Assembly (NCBI RefSeq): GCF_015355625.1 | Contig: NZ_JACLAF010000009.1 | Span: 62,001 to 126,000 of the forward strand | Reading direction: 5' to 3' | From: Tamlana sp. I1 | GTDB taxonomy: Bacteria > Bacteroidota > Bacteroidia > Flavobacteriales > Flavobacteriaceae | Length of the DNA: 64,000 nt | Part shown: positions 1 to 8,326 of the stretch, one piece after another | Layout: each line of letters begins with the position of its first letter | How positions within the stretch are numbered: position 1 is the stretch's first letter | The notes under the pieces: generated by a model | Databases searched by the model: none | What the model was told of the DNA's origin: nothing | The model's input: only the letters and a program-made list of their open reading frames with translations | Position numbers and translations under genes: made by a program

Positions 1-527
1 TTGATGCCGATGGGTTGAATATTCTAGCAAAGAAAAAAGCTTTACTAAAATTGCTGCCTGAAAAAACCATTTTAACACCACACCCTAAAGAGTTGGAACG
101 TTTAATTGGCTCTTGGGCAAATGATTTTGATAAGCTTGAAAAAGTGAAAGCTTTTTCAAAAAAGCACAAAGTGATTGTCGTTATAAAAGGTGCTTTTTCT
201 ATAACTGTTTCAAATGAAAATCTTTACATAAATTCTACAGGAAACCCTGGTTTATCAACCGCAGGAAGTGGTGATGTGCTAACGGGGATTATTTCAGGAT
301 TAATTGCCCAAGGCTATAACGCCATAACAGCAGCCATTTTTGGGGTTTACCTTCATGGGAAATCTGCTGATATTGCTGTAGAACAAACCGGTTATGAGAG
401 TTTAATAGCTAGTCATGTTTTAGACTATTTGGGTGATGCGTTTTTAGATTTATTTAAACAACCAGAATTACCAGCTCCAGCTGAAGCACCAAATGAAGAA
501 GCAAAACAAGAGGCTAAAGAAGAATAG
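1..527 (+). CDS. nnrD: ADP-dependent NAD(P)HX dehydratase, C-terminal part (truncated by window edge)
   Basis: Repairs hydrated NADH/NADPH (NADHX/NADPHX) by ADP-dependent dehydration in the cytoplasm. The reading frame is already open at base 3, where it reads DADGLNIL, the conserved substrate-site strand of the YjeF C-terminal (ribokinase-like) domain, so the gene starts before the window. Later comes TPHPKELERL, and then GNPGLSTAGSGDVLTG, the family signature near the ADP site. In most bacteria this domain is fused behind an epimerase (NnrE) domain, which would lie outside the window. After the conserved domain there is an odd tail of about 25 residues rich in Glu, Ala and Pro that is not part of the fold. 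A strong hairpin follows the stop codon. Confidence 0.9.
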   Translation, partial: DADGLNILAKKKALLKLLPEKTILTPHPKELERLIGSWANDFDKLEKVKAFSKKHKVIVVIKGAFSITVSNENLYINSTGNPGLSTAGSGDVLTGIISGLIAQGYNAITAAIFGVYLHGKSADIAVEQTGYESLIASHVLDYLGDAFLDLFKQPELPAPAEAPNEEAKQEAKEE

Positions 528-534
528 AAACAAA

Positions 535-572
535 AAAGCTGTTTAAAAGATTATACACTTTTAAACAGCTTT
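535..572. terminator. Bidirectional terminator between convergent genes
   Basis: Perfect 14-bp inverted repeat: arm AAAGCTGTTTAAAA at 535-548 and its complement at 559-572, with a 10-base loop. It sits 8 bases after the nnrD stop and faces the convergent thioredoxin gene. A-rich and T-rich flanks make it usable in both directions. Confidence 0.75.
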
Positions 573-704
573 AAGCTTAATTATACTGATGCCTTTATTT
601 GAAGAAAATTTGTTGTTCCTAGTGAGTTTTACATTGGCATATAAGTAAAATCAGTATCGAGAATCAAATTTTAGGTTTCAAATAAGCTTTATAATTTACA
701 GATA

Positions 705-2078
705 TTAAATACTCAATGCTGTAAATAAATCAACCAACTTAGGGTCTGAAGGTCTTGGAGCATTAGGATCTACAATGTTTCCATCAGTATCAATTAAAAT
801 AAATCTTGGAATGCCTTGAATTTGATATTCTTGAACAAAAGACGATTTCCAATCGTTATCGGCTAATAATTGCACGCCTTTTAAGTCTTCAGTTTCAATC
901 ATTTTTTTCCACTTCTCTCGATCTGAAACTTTATCAATAGAAAGACTTACAAATTCGATGTTTTTATCGTGGTATTTTTTTTCTAATTCTTTTAAGAAAG
1001 GAATCTCACGTTTACATGGTCCGCACCAAGTAGCCCAAACATCAATGTAAACATATTTACCTTTTAAATCGTCCAAAGAGGTAGTGCCGCCTTTGTAATT
1101 TTCATAATTTACAAATTTGGGAGATGGTTTTCCTTTTGTAACAGCCGTTAATTTGTTGTACTGTTCTGTAATTAAAGTATTGTTTTTTTCGTTGGTAGAG
1201 ATTTCATTGTAGGTTTTATAAAACGCTTCAATGTCTTTTGAATGTGCTATACTTTGCTTTGCATAATCAAATAAAATACTGTTTTTAATGCTTTCATTCG
1301 GAATTTCGCGAATGGTTGTAAAAAAGGCCTCTTCTTGTGATAATGAATCATTTTTTATTAAAGCTTCAATTTGTTCTTTATAATGACTAGTAACAATGCT
1401 TTTATAACTTCTTGATGTTTCATAAGCTTTTTCATCGGAATAATCGAAACCTTCAAGTTCATTTAAAAAATCATCTGAAACTTTAAAGTCGTTATTTTTT
1501 GAAAAATATTGATGAGCCTTTTCATAAATGTTTAATGCTGCTAAATAAGTGTAGTTTAACTCCTTTTCTTCTTTAGTTTTGAAGGTTTTAGAAATGCCTT
1601 TAGTGTTATTTAATAGGTTTTTTAATGAATCTACCACAGCACGTTGTTTGTTTTTATAATCGTCTTCATTTAAAGTATAAAGTGTTTGATTATCGCCTAA
1701 TAATTGCTGCCCTTTTTTTAGTTTTTGAACTAAATAATTATTTTCAGGAGCACCTTCACCTGTAATAATAAGTGTGTTCTCGAAATCGTTAGCATCGTAA
1801 TTTATGTTCAAGTTGTAACCAGGTTCTACATATAAGAAAATAGGATTTTTCCCGTCGAAAAACACATACGATTCGTGTTCTAAATCTAGCGTGTCTTTAA
1901 AAGTTCCATCGCTAGATGTTTCTATTTTTTCAGTAAACGTTCTGTCGTAAGTATTAATGGTAAGTTCGCCTGGTAATTTATTGGTTATGGTTCCAGAAAT
2001 AATAGCATAGTTCGGTTTTTGTTCATTTTTGCATGCAAACACCGAAATAGCTAGTGTTAATAAAAGTAGTTTTCTCAT
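705..2078 (-). CDS. TlpA/ResA-like thioredoxin-fold lipoprotein
   Basis: Predicted envelope-anchored thiol-disulfide oxidoreductase. The N-terminus is a lipoprotein signal ending in the lipobox SVFAC (Cys about 16). Residues 17-310 form a Bacteroidota-specific N-terminal region: a beta-rich stretch (GTITNKLPGELTI) and then a helical stretch. The C-terminal 140 residues are an AhpC/TSA-type thioredoxin fold with WCGPC (Cys352/Cys355) and the cis-proline loop GIPRF (Pro424). At 457 residues it fits the common flavobacterial TlpA-like proteins, whose partners are mostly unknown; a role in reducing envelope proteins is inferred. It is transcribed alone, with a TAnnTTTG box about 20 bases upstream of the ATG. 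Confidence 0.85.
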   Translation of the reverse strand: MRKLLLLTLAISVFACKNEQKPNYAIISGTITNKLPGELTINTYDRTFTEKIETSSDGTFKDTLDLEHESYVFFDGKNPIFLYVEPGYNLNINYDANDFENTLIITGEGAPENNYLVQKLKKGQQLLGDNQTLYTLNEDDYKNKQRAVVDSLKNLLNNTKGISKTFKTKEEKELNYTYLAALNIYEKAHQYFSKNNDFKVSDDFLNELEGFDYSDEKAYETSRSYKSIVTSHYKEQIEALIKNDSLSQEEAFFTTIREIPNESIKNSILFDYAKQSIAHSKDIEAFYKTYNEISTNEKNNTLITEQYNKLTAVTKGKPSPKFVNYENYKGGTTSLDDLKGKYVYIDVWATWCGPCKREIPFLKELEKKYHDKNIEFVSLSIDKVSDREKWKKMIETEDLKGVQLLADNDWKSSFVQEYQIQGIPRFILIDTDGNIVDPNAPRPSDPKLVDLFTALSI

Positions 2079-2098
2079 TTTAAAATTATTGATTTGCC

Positions 2099-2106
2099 CA
2101 AATGTA
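2099..2106 (-). promoter_or_regulatory. -7 box TACATTTG of the TlpA-like gene
   Basis: Reads TACATTTG on the minus strand, a perfect match to the Bacteroidota -7 consensus TAnnTTTG, 20 bases upstream of the ATG at 2078. No clear TTG is seen at the -33 position. Confidence 0.6.
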
Positions 2107-2228
2107 ATAATTTGAAATATGGTTGAGTCTATTTTAAAAATATATTAACATTTGGTTTATTCCTTTTTTACTGAATTACAAGATGTTATAAATTGTATTT
2201 TAAATAATTGATGATTTTAAAGCATAAA

Positions 2229-2258
2229 AAAAGCAGATGAAAAATTCCATCTGCTTTT
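2229..2258 (-). terminator. Rho-independent terminator of the alginate lyase gene
   Basis: 11-bp perfect stem AAAAGCAGATG (2229-2239) / CATCTGCTTTT (2248-2258) with an 8-base loop. On the minus strand it is followed by a T run, about 20 bases beyond the lyase stop codon. Confidence 0.85.
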
Positions 2259-2277
2259 AAATGTATGTATTTAACGC

Positions 2278-3921
2278 TTATTTTTTAATAACACGTTTGT
2301 TTACTGTACTATTTTTTCCTGAAAATTTGAAAATATATAAACCAGATTTTAAGTTTGATATATCCATTGAACTTCCTTGAATAGCTTGTTTTGAAACTAA
2401 TTTACCCACTAAGTTGTATATTTCAACAGTTTCAAAATCTTTTGCATTAGAAAAGTTTATAGTGTTTCCTGCAGGGTTTGGATATATGGATAATGTATTA
2501 GTATTAGCATGTACATCACCAGTACTTAATGTTGAACAATCTGCATTTTCACCATAAAGTCTTATTTCAGCAATACTAGTCCAACCTGTATTGGCGCTAT
2601 TGCCGTTTCCTGTAATTTTCACATAACGCCCATTGCTTCCTGTTAAATCAAATAATTGTTGATCATTAACAGTATGCCCCGCAACAGCACTATTTTGGTT
2701 TGCAATAACGGTGGTAAATGCATTTCCGTCTTGAGAAACTGCAACATCAAAATTAGTGGTTCTTTCGTCTGCTTTTAAGAAATAAATTCCAATATCGGTT
2801 AAATCACGATTACAACCTAAATCTAATGTAATAGAAACTTCAGGCTCTGTTTTGGCATCTCCAGTCCAATAATAACCCGTATCAACAATACCATCATAAG
2901 CGTAATGCGGACTAACATATTCTTTTCCTGCGCCAACTTGGGTGCCAATCGCAGTAGCATCAAGAATTGTAATTTCATCAACTGCAGGATCTGTAGAACC
3001 TGGAGGCGGAGGGTTAACACCACCTTCGCTACCACCATCAGCAACACCATTATGAATCACACTAAAGTTATAAACTTCAACCTCACCGTAATTTAATGCA
3101 CTAGGGTCGTAAGTAAGTCCATCCTTTTTTGCATACTCTTCTTCTTTAGAAACATTAGATTGGGTATAATTCCCAACTTTAAAGTAAGATTGGTCATAAT
3201 TACGATCCAGCACGTAATCTCTAGTAGCTATTGGGTTACCATCTTCATCTTCATTCGTTGTAACTAAATACTGAGCAGCATTAGCTCTACCGCTATCATA
3301 AAGTGCTTTTAGGCCACCTGCTTCAGAATAATAACAATAATGTTTACCGTCGATAACTTCAAAAATCACTTCATGTTTAGTACCTAAAACATAATCTGGT
3401 ATAATGGTAACATCATCTCTTAATACACCACCATTAAATGATAAAAACAAATGTGATCCTTCTAAACGCAGTACCATGGCATCATCAATTCCTGCGGCTT
3501 TATCTCCATGGATTTGAGTCGCTACCAAATGATCTTTATAAGTTGGTAAGTGCGTAATCGCTTGCTCCACATAAATAACATGTTGTCCAGCTGTAGTCCA
3601 GTAGATATCTAAAGTTCCATCAGGAAGTCTTTCACGAAGCTCCGATCTGATGTAATTTGAGTTTGCTGTAGATCCGTTACTTCCGTTAATTTCTACTCGA
3701 AAAACAATGGCATCTTCTGCATTATTTACATAGAAGTAGTCTTGATTTGGGTATTCACACAATGGTTTTTGTTCAGAACCATCGGGTTTTGTAATCTTCC
3801 ATTGGCTACAGTTTGTCATTAAATCTGCAGGAATGGTTTGTGCAGATACGGGAGCCATGAACGACAAAAGCATCAAGCAAATTGTGAATAAGCGTATGCT
3901 GTTTTGTAAGTTTTGTTTCAT
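2278..3921 (-). CDS. Secreted alginate lyase, PL7, with F5/8 type C domain and T9SS sorting domain
   Basis: Beta-elimination lyase for alginate, predicted to be exported and either surface-attached or released. A signal peptide covers residues 1-27 (VSA then QT). The PL7 catalytic domain (about 30-295) shows the three family motifs: RSELRE at 92-97, QIH at 136-138 and YFKVGNYTQ at 246-254. In characterised PL7 enzymes the Ile form (QIH) tends to go with activity on G-containing alginate, so that preference is an inference. A Gly/Pro linker (about 297-313) leads to a discoidin (F5/8 type C, CBM32-like) module at about 316-456, probably carbohydrate-binding. The C-terminal 70 residues (LSIYPNPAGN ... 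KRVIKK) are a type A type IX secretion signal. The gene stands alone, with an operator-like palindrome in its leader and its own terminator. Confidence 0.92.
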   Translation of the reverse strand: MKQNLQNSIRLFTICLMLLSFMAPVSAQTIPADLMTNCSQWKITKPDGSEQKPLCEYPNQDYFYVNNAEDAIVFRVEINGSNGSTANSNYIRSELRERLPDGTLDIYWTTAGQHVIYVEQAITHLPTYKDHLVATQIHGDKAAGIDDAMVLRLEGSHLFLSFNGGVLRDDVTIIPDYVLGTKHEVIFEVIDGKHYCYYSEAGGLKALYDSGRANAAQYLVTTNEDEDGNPIATRDYVLDRNYDQSYFKVGNYTQSNVSKEEEYAKKDGLTYDPSALNYGEVEVYNFSVIHNGVADGGSEGGVNPPPPGSTDPAVDEITILDATAIGTQVGAGKEYVSPHYAYDGIVDTGYYWTGDAKTEPEVSITLDLGCNRDLTDIGIYFLKADERTTNFDVAVSQDGNAFTTVIANQNSAVAGHTVNDQQLFDLTGSNGRYVKITGNGNSANTGWTSIAEIRLYGENADCSTLSTGDVHANTNTLSIYPNPAGNTINFSNAKDFETVEIYNLVGKLVSKQAIQGSSMDISNLKSGLYIFKFSGKNSTVNKRVIKK

Positions 3922-3956
3922 TTTTATTAATTTAGGGTTTGTTGGTTTTTAGTTTA

Positions 3957-3989
3957 AAAACTGGTAAACCTAATTGGTTAACCAGTTTT
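3957..3989. promoter_or_regulatory. Operator-like palindrome upstream of the alginate lyase gene
   Basis: Two 14-base arms, AAAACTGGTAAACC (3957-3970) and GGTTAACCAGTTTT (3976-3989), are complementary with one mismatch and a 5-base centre. The core AATTGGTTAACCAGTT resembles operators of FadR-subfamily GntR regulators, especially the UxuR/ExuR type (TTGGT-N2-ACCAA). It lies 36-68 bases upstream of the lyase ATG. No FadR-type regulator is encoded in the window, so the cognate protein is unknown. Confidence 0.5.
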
Positions 3990-4149
3990 AATTTCAGCGA
4001 ATTTATATAAAACTACCTAAATAGCCAAATGAATTTTTACGATATTAATAAGCTAGCATAAATTATAATATAATTATGTGCGACTTAATTCGTAAACGAT
4101 AAATAAAGATTTAGAAAACCAGTCTTGCGTTGATGGTTTACAAAGATAG

Positions 4150-5004
4150 TTACAAAAGGTGAGTTAAAACTTTGTAGTCAACTATTTCAGGTATAATATC
4201 TAAGGCGAATAATTGATTTTGAACTTCCATTATGGTAGCTTCATCAATTAAGCTTTGCGACCATTCGGTAAGTGTTAACCATTCTTGCACATCTTCTAAT
4301 TTTAAACTATGACGCTTAGCAATACTTTTATCAATATTAGGAATGGATTTAAATTTTGAAGTGGTGTTATTAATAATTTGGAGTATGGTTTTTAAATGTG
4401 AAGGGTGCTGTTCAATAAATTCTTCACGAGCAGCAATCACAAAACATGGCCAAGGGGTAGGGCAATTGGCTATGCGTCTAAATACACCAGCATCTACTAT
4501 GGGTTTAGTCATAAACTTTTCCCATAAAAAATAATCAGCTTTGCCTTCAGTTAACCCTTTAACAGCACCTTCTAAAGTGTTTATAATTTCGAAATCTAAT
4601 TCGGTTTTTAAATCCCAACCATGGTTTTCAGCATTAATATACGCCATTAAATGTGAGCCGGAACCGTAACGACTAATTGCGGCTTTAGTCCCTTTTAAAT
4701 CGTTAACAGTTTTATAAGTTGATGTATTTGCAACATGAACGCCCCAAATTAAAGGCGACTGCACAAAAGTTTGAATAATTTTACTTGGGTTGCCTGCGAT
4801 AATGTCTTTAACAATACCTTCGGTTAAAATAACAGCCATGTCGATATCACCGCTTCTTAAAGCCTTACACATAGCGCCTGTACCATCAGGATAATCCTGC
4901 CATCTTAAATTGATGCCTTCTTTCTTGTATGCGCCTTCTTTTAGAGTTAAATTCCAAGCTAAGTTAAAATGTTCTGGAACACCGCCAATGTTTATTTTTT
5001 TCAT
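4150..5004 (-). CDS. Solute-binding-like protein (NMT1/THI5 or type 2 periplasmic-binding fold) without signal peptide
   Basis: Belongs to the SBP_bac_3 / NMT1-like fold: GVPEHFNLAWNLTLKEGAYKK at the N-terminus, then the YPDGTGAMCKALRSGDIDMAVI stretch typical of proteins that count as ABC-transporter substrate-binding subunits. No signal peptide or lipobox is visible and no permease or ATPase gene is nearby, so it may act in the cytoplasm as a binding protein or enzyme; its ligand is unknown. The ATG at 5004 is preferred; an in-frame TTG at 5025 would overlap the upstream gene. It is the last gene of a four-gene minus-strand operon, 13 bases behind the nucleoside phosphorylase gene. Confidence 0.7.
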   Translation of the reverse strand: MKKINIGGVPEHFNLAWNLTLKEGAYKKEGINLRWQDYPDGTGAMCKALRSGDIDMAVILTEGIVKDIIAGNPSKIIQTFVQSPLIWGVHVANTSTYKTVNDLKGTKAAISRYGSGSHLMAYINAENHGWDLKTELDFEIINTLEGAVKGLTEGKADYFLWEKFMTKPIVDAGVFRRIANCPTPWPCFVIAAREEFIEQHPSHLKTILQIINNTTSKFKSIPNIDKSIAKRHSLKLEDVQEWLTLTEWSQSLIDEATIMEVQNQLFALDIIPEIVDYKVLTHLL

Positions 5005-5017
5005 AGTATAAAGGGAT

Positions 5018-5887
5018 TTAACCAATAAGCTTATTTAGTGTATATAAAATAAGCTGCTCTATAGTTGCTGAAGGATTTTTACTGAAAGTACCATTTGCAC
5101 GATTCGCAATAATAGCATTTAAAGATAAAGCTTCATGACCGAGTAATTTTGATAAGCCATATATCGCTGAAGTTTCCATTTCAAAATTTGAAATGCAGAT
5201 GCCATTAAAATTGAAAGCATCCATTTTGGTGTTCAAATTAGGGTCTTGAACAGCTAATCGCAATACACGCCCTTGTGGACCATAAAATCCGCCAGCAGTT
5301 GCTGTTAAGCCTTTATGTGTAAGATCGCTTTCTAACAGTTTTTCTAAAGTAGTACTCCCTTTTATAACAATTGGTCTCGCTTTATTCGCACTCCAATTGG
5401 TGTGTTTTATAAAAGCGTTTTCTATATCGGGATTGGAAATCGTTTCCGTTTTATAAGCGTGTAACATACCATTAATATCTAGGCCATGCGTGCTTAACAC
5501 AAAAGCATCTACAGGAATGTGTTTTTGTACAGAGCCCGAAGTGCCAATTCTAATGATATTTAGTTTTGTGATATGCTTTTTAGGTTGTCTTGTTTCAAAA
5601 TCGATATTAACAAGCGCATCCAATTCATTTAAAACAATATCGATGTTGTCTGGGCCAATTCCTGTTGAAACTACTGTTATGCGTTTGTTTTTGAAAGTAC
5701 CAACATGAGTTTTAAATTCACGTTTTTGAGTTTCGAATTCTATAGCATCAAAATGCTTAGATATTTTATTGACACGATCTTGATCGCCCACCAAAATAAT
5801 GGTATCTGAAATATGTTCGGGTTTTAAATTTAAATGATAAATACTTCCATCTGGATTTAAAATAAGCTCTGAATCTTTAATCGTCAT
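5018..5887 (-). CDS. Nucleoside phosphorylase family protein (uridine phosphorylase-like)
   Basis: PNP_UDP_1 fold enzyme predicted to cleave nucleosides with phosphate in purine/pyrimidine salvage. Conserved parts visible: ILVGDQDRV near residue 31 (phosphate-binding Gly loop), STGIGPDNIDIVLNEL near 74-89, IIRIGTSGSVQ near 110-120, and NFEMETSAIYGLSKLLGH near 233-250, where the Met-Glu pair binds ribose. At 289 residues it is longer than E. coli Udp (about 253), so substrate preference is left open. The start overlaps the preceding DUF1835 gene by 11 bases, indicating translational coupling. Confidence 0.85.
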   Translation of the reverse strand: MTIKDSELILNPDGSIYHLNLKPEHISDTIILVGDQDRVNKISKHFDAIEFETQKREFKTHVGTFKNKRITVVSTGIGPDNIDIVLNELDALVNIDFETRQPKKHITKLNIIRIGTSGSVQKHIPVDAFVLSTHGLDINGMLHAYKTETISNPDIENAFIKHTNWSANKARPIVIKGSTTLEKLLESDLTHKGLTATAGGFYGPQGRVLRLAVQDPNLNTKMDAFNFNGICISNFEMETSAIYGLSKLLGHEALSLNAIIANRANGTFSKNPSATIEQLILYTLNKLIG

Positions 5888-6818
5888 AATGCACAGATTT
5901 GATGAGTTTGTTTTCAGTACGACTAAAATGAAAAGCTGCTTTTTTTACTCCGCCATAAATCATTTGATTATCAATTGTATCGGCGAAATTGTGCTGATTT
6001 TGAAGTGCTAAATGGCCGTCTCTATTCAGTTCTAAATGGTCCTCTTTTATTGTGTAAAACACACCTAACTCATCAATGATTCGTTTTAACTGAAAATCTC
6101 CATAGCCAAAAAAACCTTGATAATTTAAAATGTATCCTAGCAAATGATTTTTCGATGTTATTTTTTGTGTATTTAAAATGACTAAAATATTACGCTCCAA
6201 ATCATTTAAACCCGAAACAGCATCAGGAAAACGTTCTAAATGTGCTTTAAGGCAATTGCTTAAATAATCGAAAGAAGAACTTTTTACAATTAAAGGTTTT
6301 AATAAATTATGATCTACACCACAATATATACTCCACACATTTGTTGCCATTTCTAGGTCTTCCGCGTTAAGCAGGACTTTGTTTTTATAATGCTGAAGGA
6401 GTTGTTCTGAAGATAATTCCGAAAGGCCTTTTAAGTTCTTACTCCCTTTAACACGGCCACTGCAAACTAAATAGATGGGCAAATTAATTTTCTTCTGCTT
6501 TATTAAACTGATAACTGCCACCATATTAATATGGCAAAACAAATCATACTCAAACCACAAAACGATTTCAGAATAACGACTTGAATGATTTAACTTCTCC
6601 AATTCGTTTTCAATAAGTTCGTTATCGACTTCAACATCATAAAATTTTTTAAAATGAACTTTTCGCAATTCTAAAAATTCTTCCGAAAATACTTTTTCAG
6701 TTGTTGGGCCTTCACACAACATGGCCTGCCAAGTTAAATAGTCGCCTTCAACCTTTAATTCGGTTAAAAGGTTGGTTAAAACCGAACCATTTGTAATATG
6801 AAGTGTTTGTTTTTCCAT
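5877..6818 (-). CDS. DUF1835 domain-containing protein
   Basis: Function unknown. The N-terminal half carries the DUF1835 pattern: LHITNGSVLTNLL at 6-18, then WQAMLCEGPT and WFEYDLFCHINM near 105-116. The family is soluble and cytoplasmic; no membrane segment is seen. It starts 3 bases after the SUI1-like gene and overlaps the nucleoside phosphorylase gene, so the three are one transcription unit. A link to nucleotide salvage or translation stress is only suggested by this neighbourhood. Confidence 0.75.
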   Translation of the reverse strand: MEKQTLHITNGSVLTNLLTELKVEGDYLTWQAMLCEGPTTEKVFSEEFLELRKVHFKKFYDVEVDNELIENELEKLNHSSRYSEIVLWFEYDLFCHINMVAVISLIKQKKINLPIYLVCSGRVKGSKNLKGLSELSSEQLLQHYKNKVLLNAEDLEMATNVWSIYCGVDHNLLKPLIVKSSSFDYLSNCLKAHLERFPDAVSGLNDLERNILVILNTQKITSKNHLLGYILNYQGFFGYGDFQLKRIIDELGVFYTIKEDHLELNRDGHLALQNQHNFADTIDNQMIYGGVKKAAFHFSRTENKLIKSVHYDD

Positions 6819-6821
6819 TTT

Positions 6822-7154
6822 TTAACCGCCTACGCGTTTTACATTAAACCCTTTTTCCTTAAGCATTTGCATGATTTTATCGCGGTAATCCCCTTGAATA
6901 ATAATTTTATCATCTTTAAAACTACCACCTACACTTAATTTGGTTTTGATTTCTTTTGCTAATATTTTAAAATCTTCGGTAGCCCCCGTATAGCCTTCTA
7001 AAATGGTAATGGGTTTGCCTTTTCGTTTTTCATATTTACATAAAATCGGGTCGTCTTGCATCCAGATTTTAGTTGAATCGGCTTCATTTTCAGTGCTGCT
7101 TTCTTCCTCGATATGATCAGGAAATAAATTTTTTAATTGGTCTTGTAAATCCAT
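6822..7154 (-). CDS. Translation initiation factor SUI1/eIF1-like protein (YciH family)
   Basis: Small factor of the eIF1/SUI1 fold that in bacteria (YciH) affects start-site fidelity and is linked to stress. The C-terminal half, KRKGKPITILEGYTG to KEKGFNVKRVGG, is the SUI1 domain; GGSFKDDKIIIQGDYRDKI is its conserved core. The N-terminal 45 residues are acidic and probably flexible. The start is the ATG at 7154 (MDLQDQLKNLFPD); the frame is open to a TTG at 7163, which is less likely. It leads the operon SUI1 - DUF1835 - phosphorylase - binding protein. Confidence 0.85.
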   Translation of the reverse strand: MDLQDQLKNLFPDHIEEESSTENEADSTKIWMQDDPILCKYEKRKGKPITILEGYTGATEDFKILAKEIKTKLSVGGSFKDDKIIIQGDYRDKIMQMLKEKGFNVKRVGG

Positions 7155-7219
7155 AAGATTCAATACTATTTATAATTTGAAGTTACGCTAAAAAAAGGGT
7201 AGGGAATAGCTTCAATCTT

Positions 7220-8167
7220 TTATTTTATTAACCCTAATTCTTTTAATCGTTCGTTTAAAAATTCGCCAGCTGTAATATCTTCAAAAGCTTTCGGATTTTC
7301 GGCATCCACACAAACATCTAAAACATCAAGTTTCATAGCACTAATCGGGTGCATAAAAAACGGAATGGAATATCGCGAAGTTCCCCAAAGCTCTTTAGGC
7401 GGATTAATTACACGATGAATGGTCGATTTTAATTTATTATTAGTGTGTCTGGAGAGCATGTCGCCTACATTTATCATCAATTCATCGGGCTCGGCTATAG
7501 CGTCAATCCATTCGCCTTTATGGTTTTGCACTTGTAAACCACGGCCTTGAGCGCCCATTAACAATGTAATTAAATTAATATCACCATGAGCTGCAGCACG
7601 TTCGGCGGCTTTTGGTTCTTCGGTTATTGGCGGATAATGAATGGGGCGTAAAATAGAATTCCCATTATAAATATATGTATCAAAATAAGTTTCTTCTAAT
7701 CCTAAATGTGTTGCAAGGGCTCTTAAAACATATTTTGCTGTTTTTTCAAGCATTTTATAAGCTTCTTTTCCTGTTTTATTGAATTCTGGAAGTTCTTCAA
7801 CAATAACATTTTCAGGATATTCTGCTTTTAGCTTGTCGTTATTTTCAACATACTGTCCAAAATGCCAAAACTCCTTTAAATCGGCTTCTTTTTTGCCTTT
7901 TGCACTTTCTTTTCCAAAAGACACATAACCACGTTGGCCACCAATGCCCGGAATTTCATATTTCTGTTTGGTTTCAAGAGGTAAATCAAAAAAGTTTTTA
8001 ACTTCTTTATATAGATTTTCAACTAAAGTGTCGTCTAAAAAATGACCTTTTAATGCTACAAAACCAATGTCTTCGTAGGCTTTACCAATCGCGTCTACAA
8101 ATTTTTGTTTTCGATTAGAATCATTAGAAATAAAGTCGTTTAAATCGACACTAGGAATTGTATTCAT
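7220..8167 (-). CDS. Isopenicillin N synthase family 2-oxoglutarate/Fe(II) dioxygenase
   Basis: Non-haem iron oxygenase of the IPNS/DIOX type. The N-terminal DIOX_N half (PSVDLNDF to about 110) precedes the 2OG-FeII_Oxy domain, where the iron ligands His194, Asp196 (HGD) and His251 (STIHRV) and the co-substrate-binding R-x-S (Arg265/Ser267, RYSIPF) are all present, so the enzyme should be active. Bacterial members of this clade are common in Flavobacteriia and mostly of unknown substrate; antibiotic synthesis should not be assumed, as there is no peptide synthetase nearby. It is divergent from the E1 dehydrogenase gene, with a perfect -7 box about 29 bases before its ATG. Confidence 0.85.
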   Translation of the reverse strand: MNTIPSVDLNDFISNDSNRKQKFVDAIGKAYEDIGFVALKGHFLDDTLVENLYKEVKNFFDLPLETKQKYEIPGIGGQRGYVSFGKESAKGKKEADLKEFWHFGQYVENNDKLKAEYPENVIVEELPEFNKTGKEAYKMLEKTAKYVLRALATHLGLEETYFDTYIYNGNSILRPIHYPPITEEPKAAERAAAHGDINLITLLMGAQGRGLQVQNHKGEWIDAIAEPDELMINVGDMLSRHTNNKLKSTIHRVINPPKELWGTSRYSIPFFMHPISAMKLDVLDVCVDAENPKAFEDITAGEFLNERLKELGLIK

Positions 8168-8195
8168 GAGGAATCATTTAAAAATGTGGTTTACA

Positions 8196-8203
8196 CAAAT
8201 GTA
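8196..8203 (-). promoter_or_regulatory. -7 box TACATTTG of the dioxygenase gene
   Basis: Minus-strand TACATTTG matches TAnnTTTG exactly and lies 29 bases upstream of the ATG at 8167, within the 159-base divergent intergenic region. Confidence 0.6.
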
Positions 8204-8272
8204 CAAAAACATTGCAAAAATTGTACGCCTACGGAAAGGCTTATGTACTAATTAATAATTCGCATTTTATGG

Positions 8273-8280
8273 TATATTTG
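8273..8280 (+). promoter_or_regulatory. -7 box TATATTTG of the E1 dehydrogenase gene
   Basis: TATATTTG matches TAnnTTTG exactly, 47 bases upstream of the ATG at 8327, giving a leader of about 40 bases. No good TTG is seen at -33. Confidence 0.6.
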
Positions 8281-8326
8281 ATAAAGCATACAAGCGAGAA
8301 TTTATAAACAAAACGGCTACATACAC

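Noticed and set aside
2823-3050. Open frame inside the alginate lyase gene
   Set aside because: Leucine-rich shadow frame of the discoidin and linker region on the same strand; no domain or start signal.
7220-8167. Antibiotic (isopenicillin) synthesis gene
   Set aside because: Family membership only; no peptide synthetase or other biosynthetic gene nearby, and this clade is widespread in non-producers.
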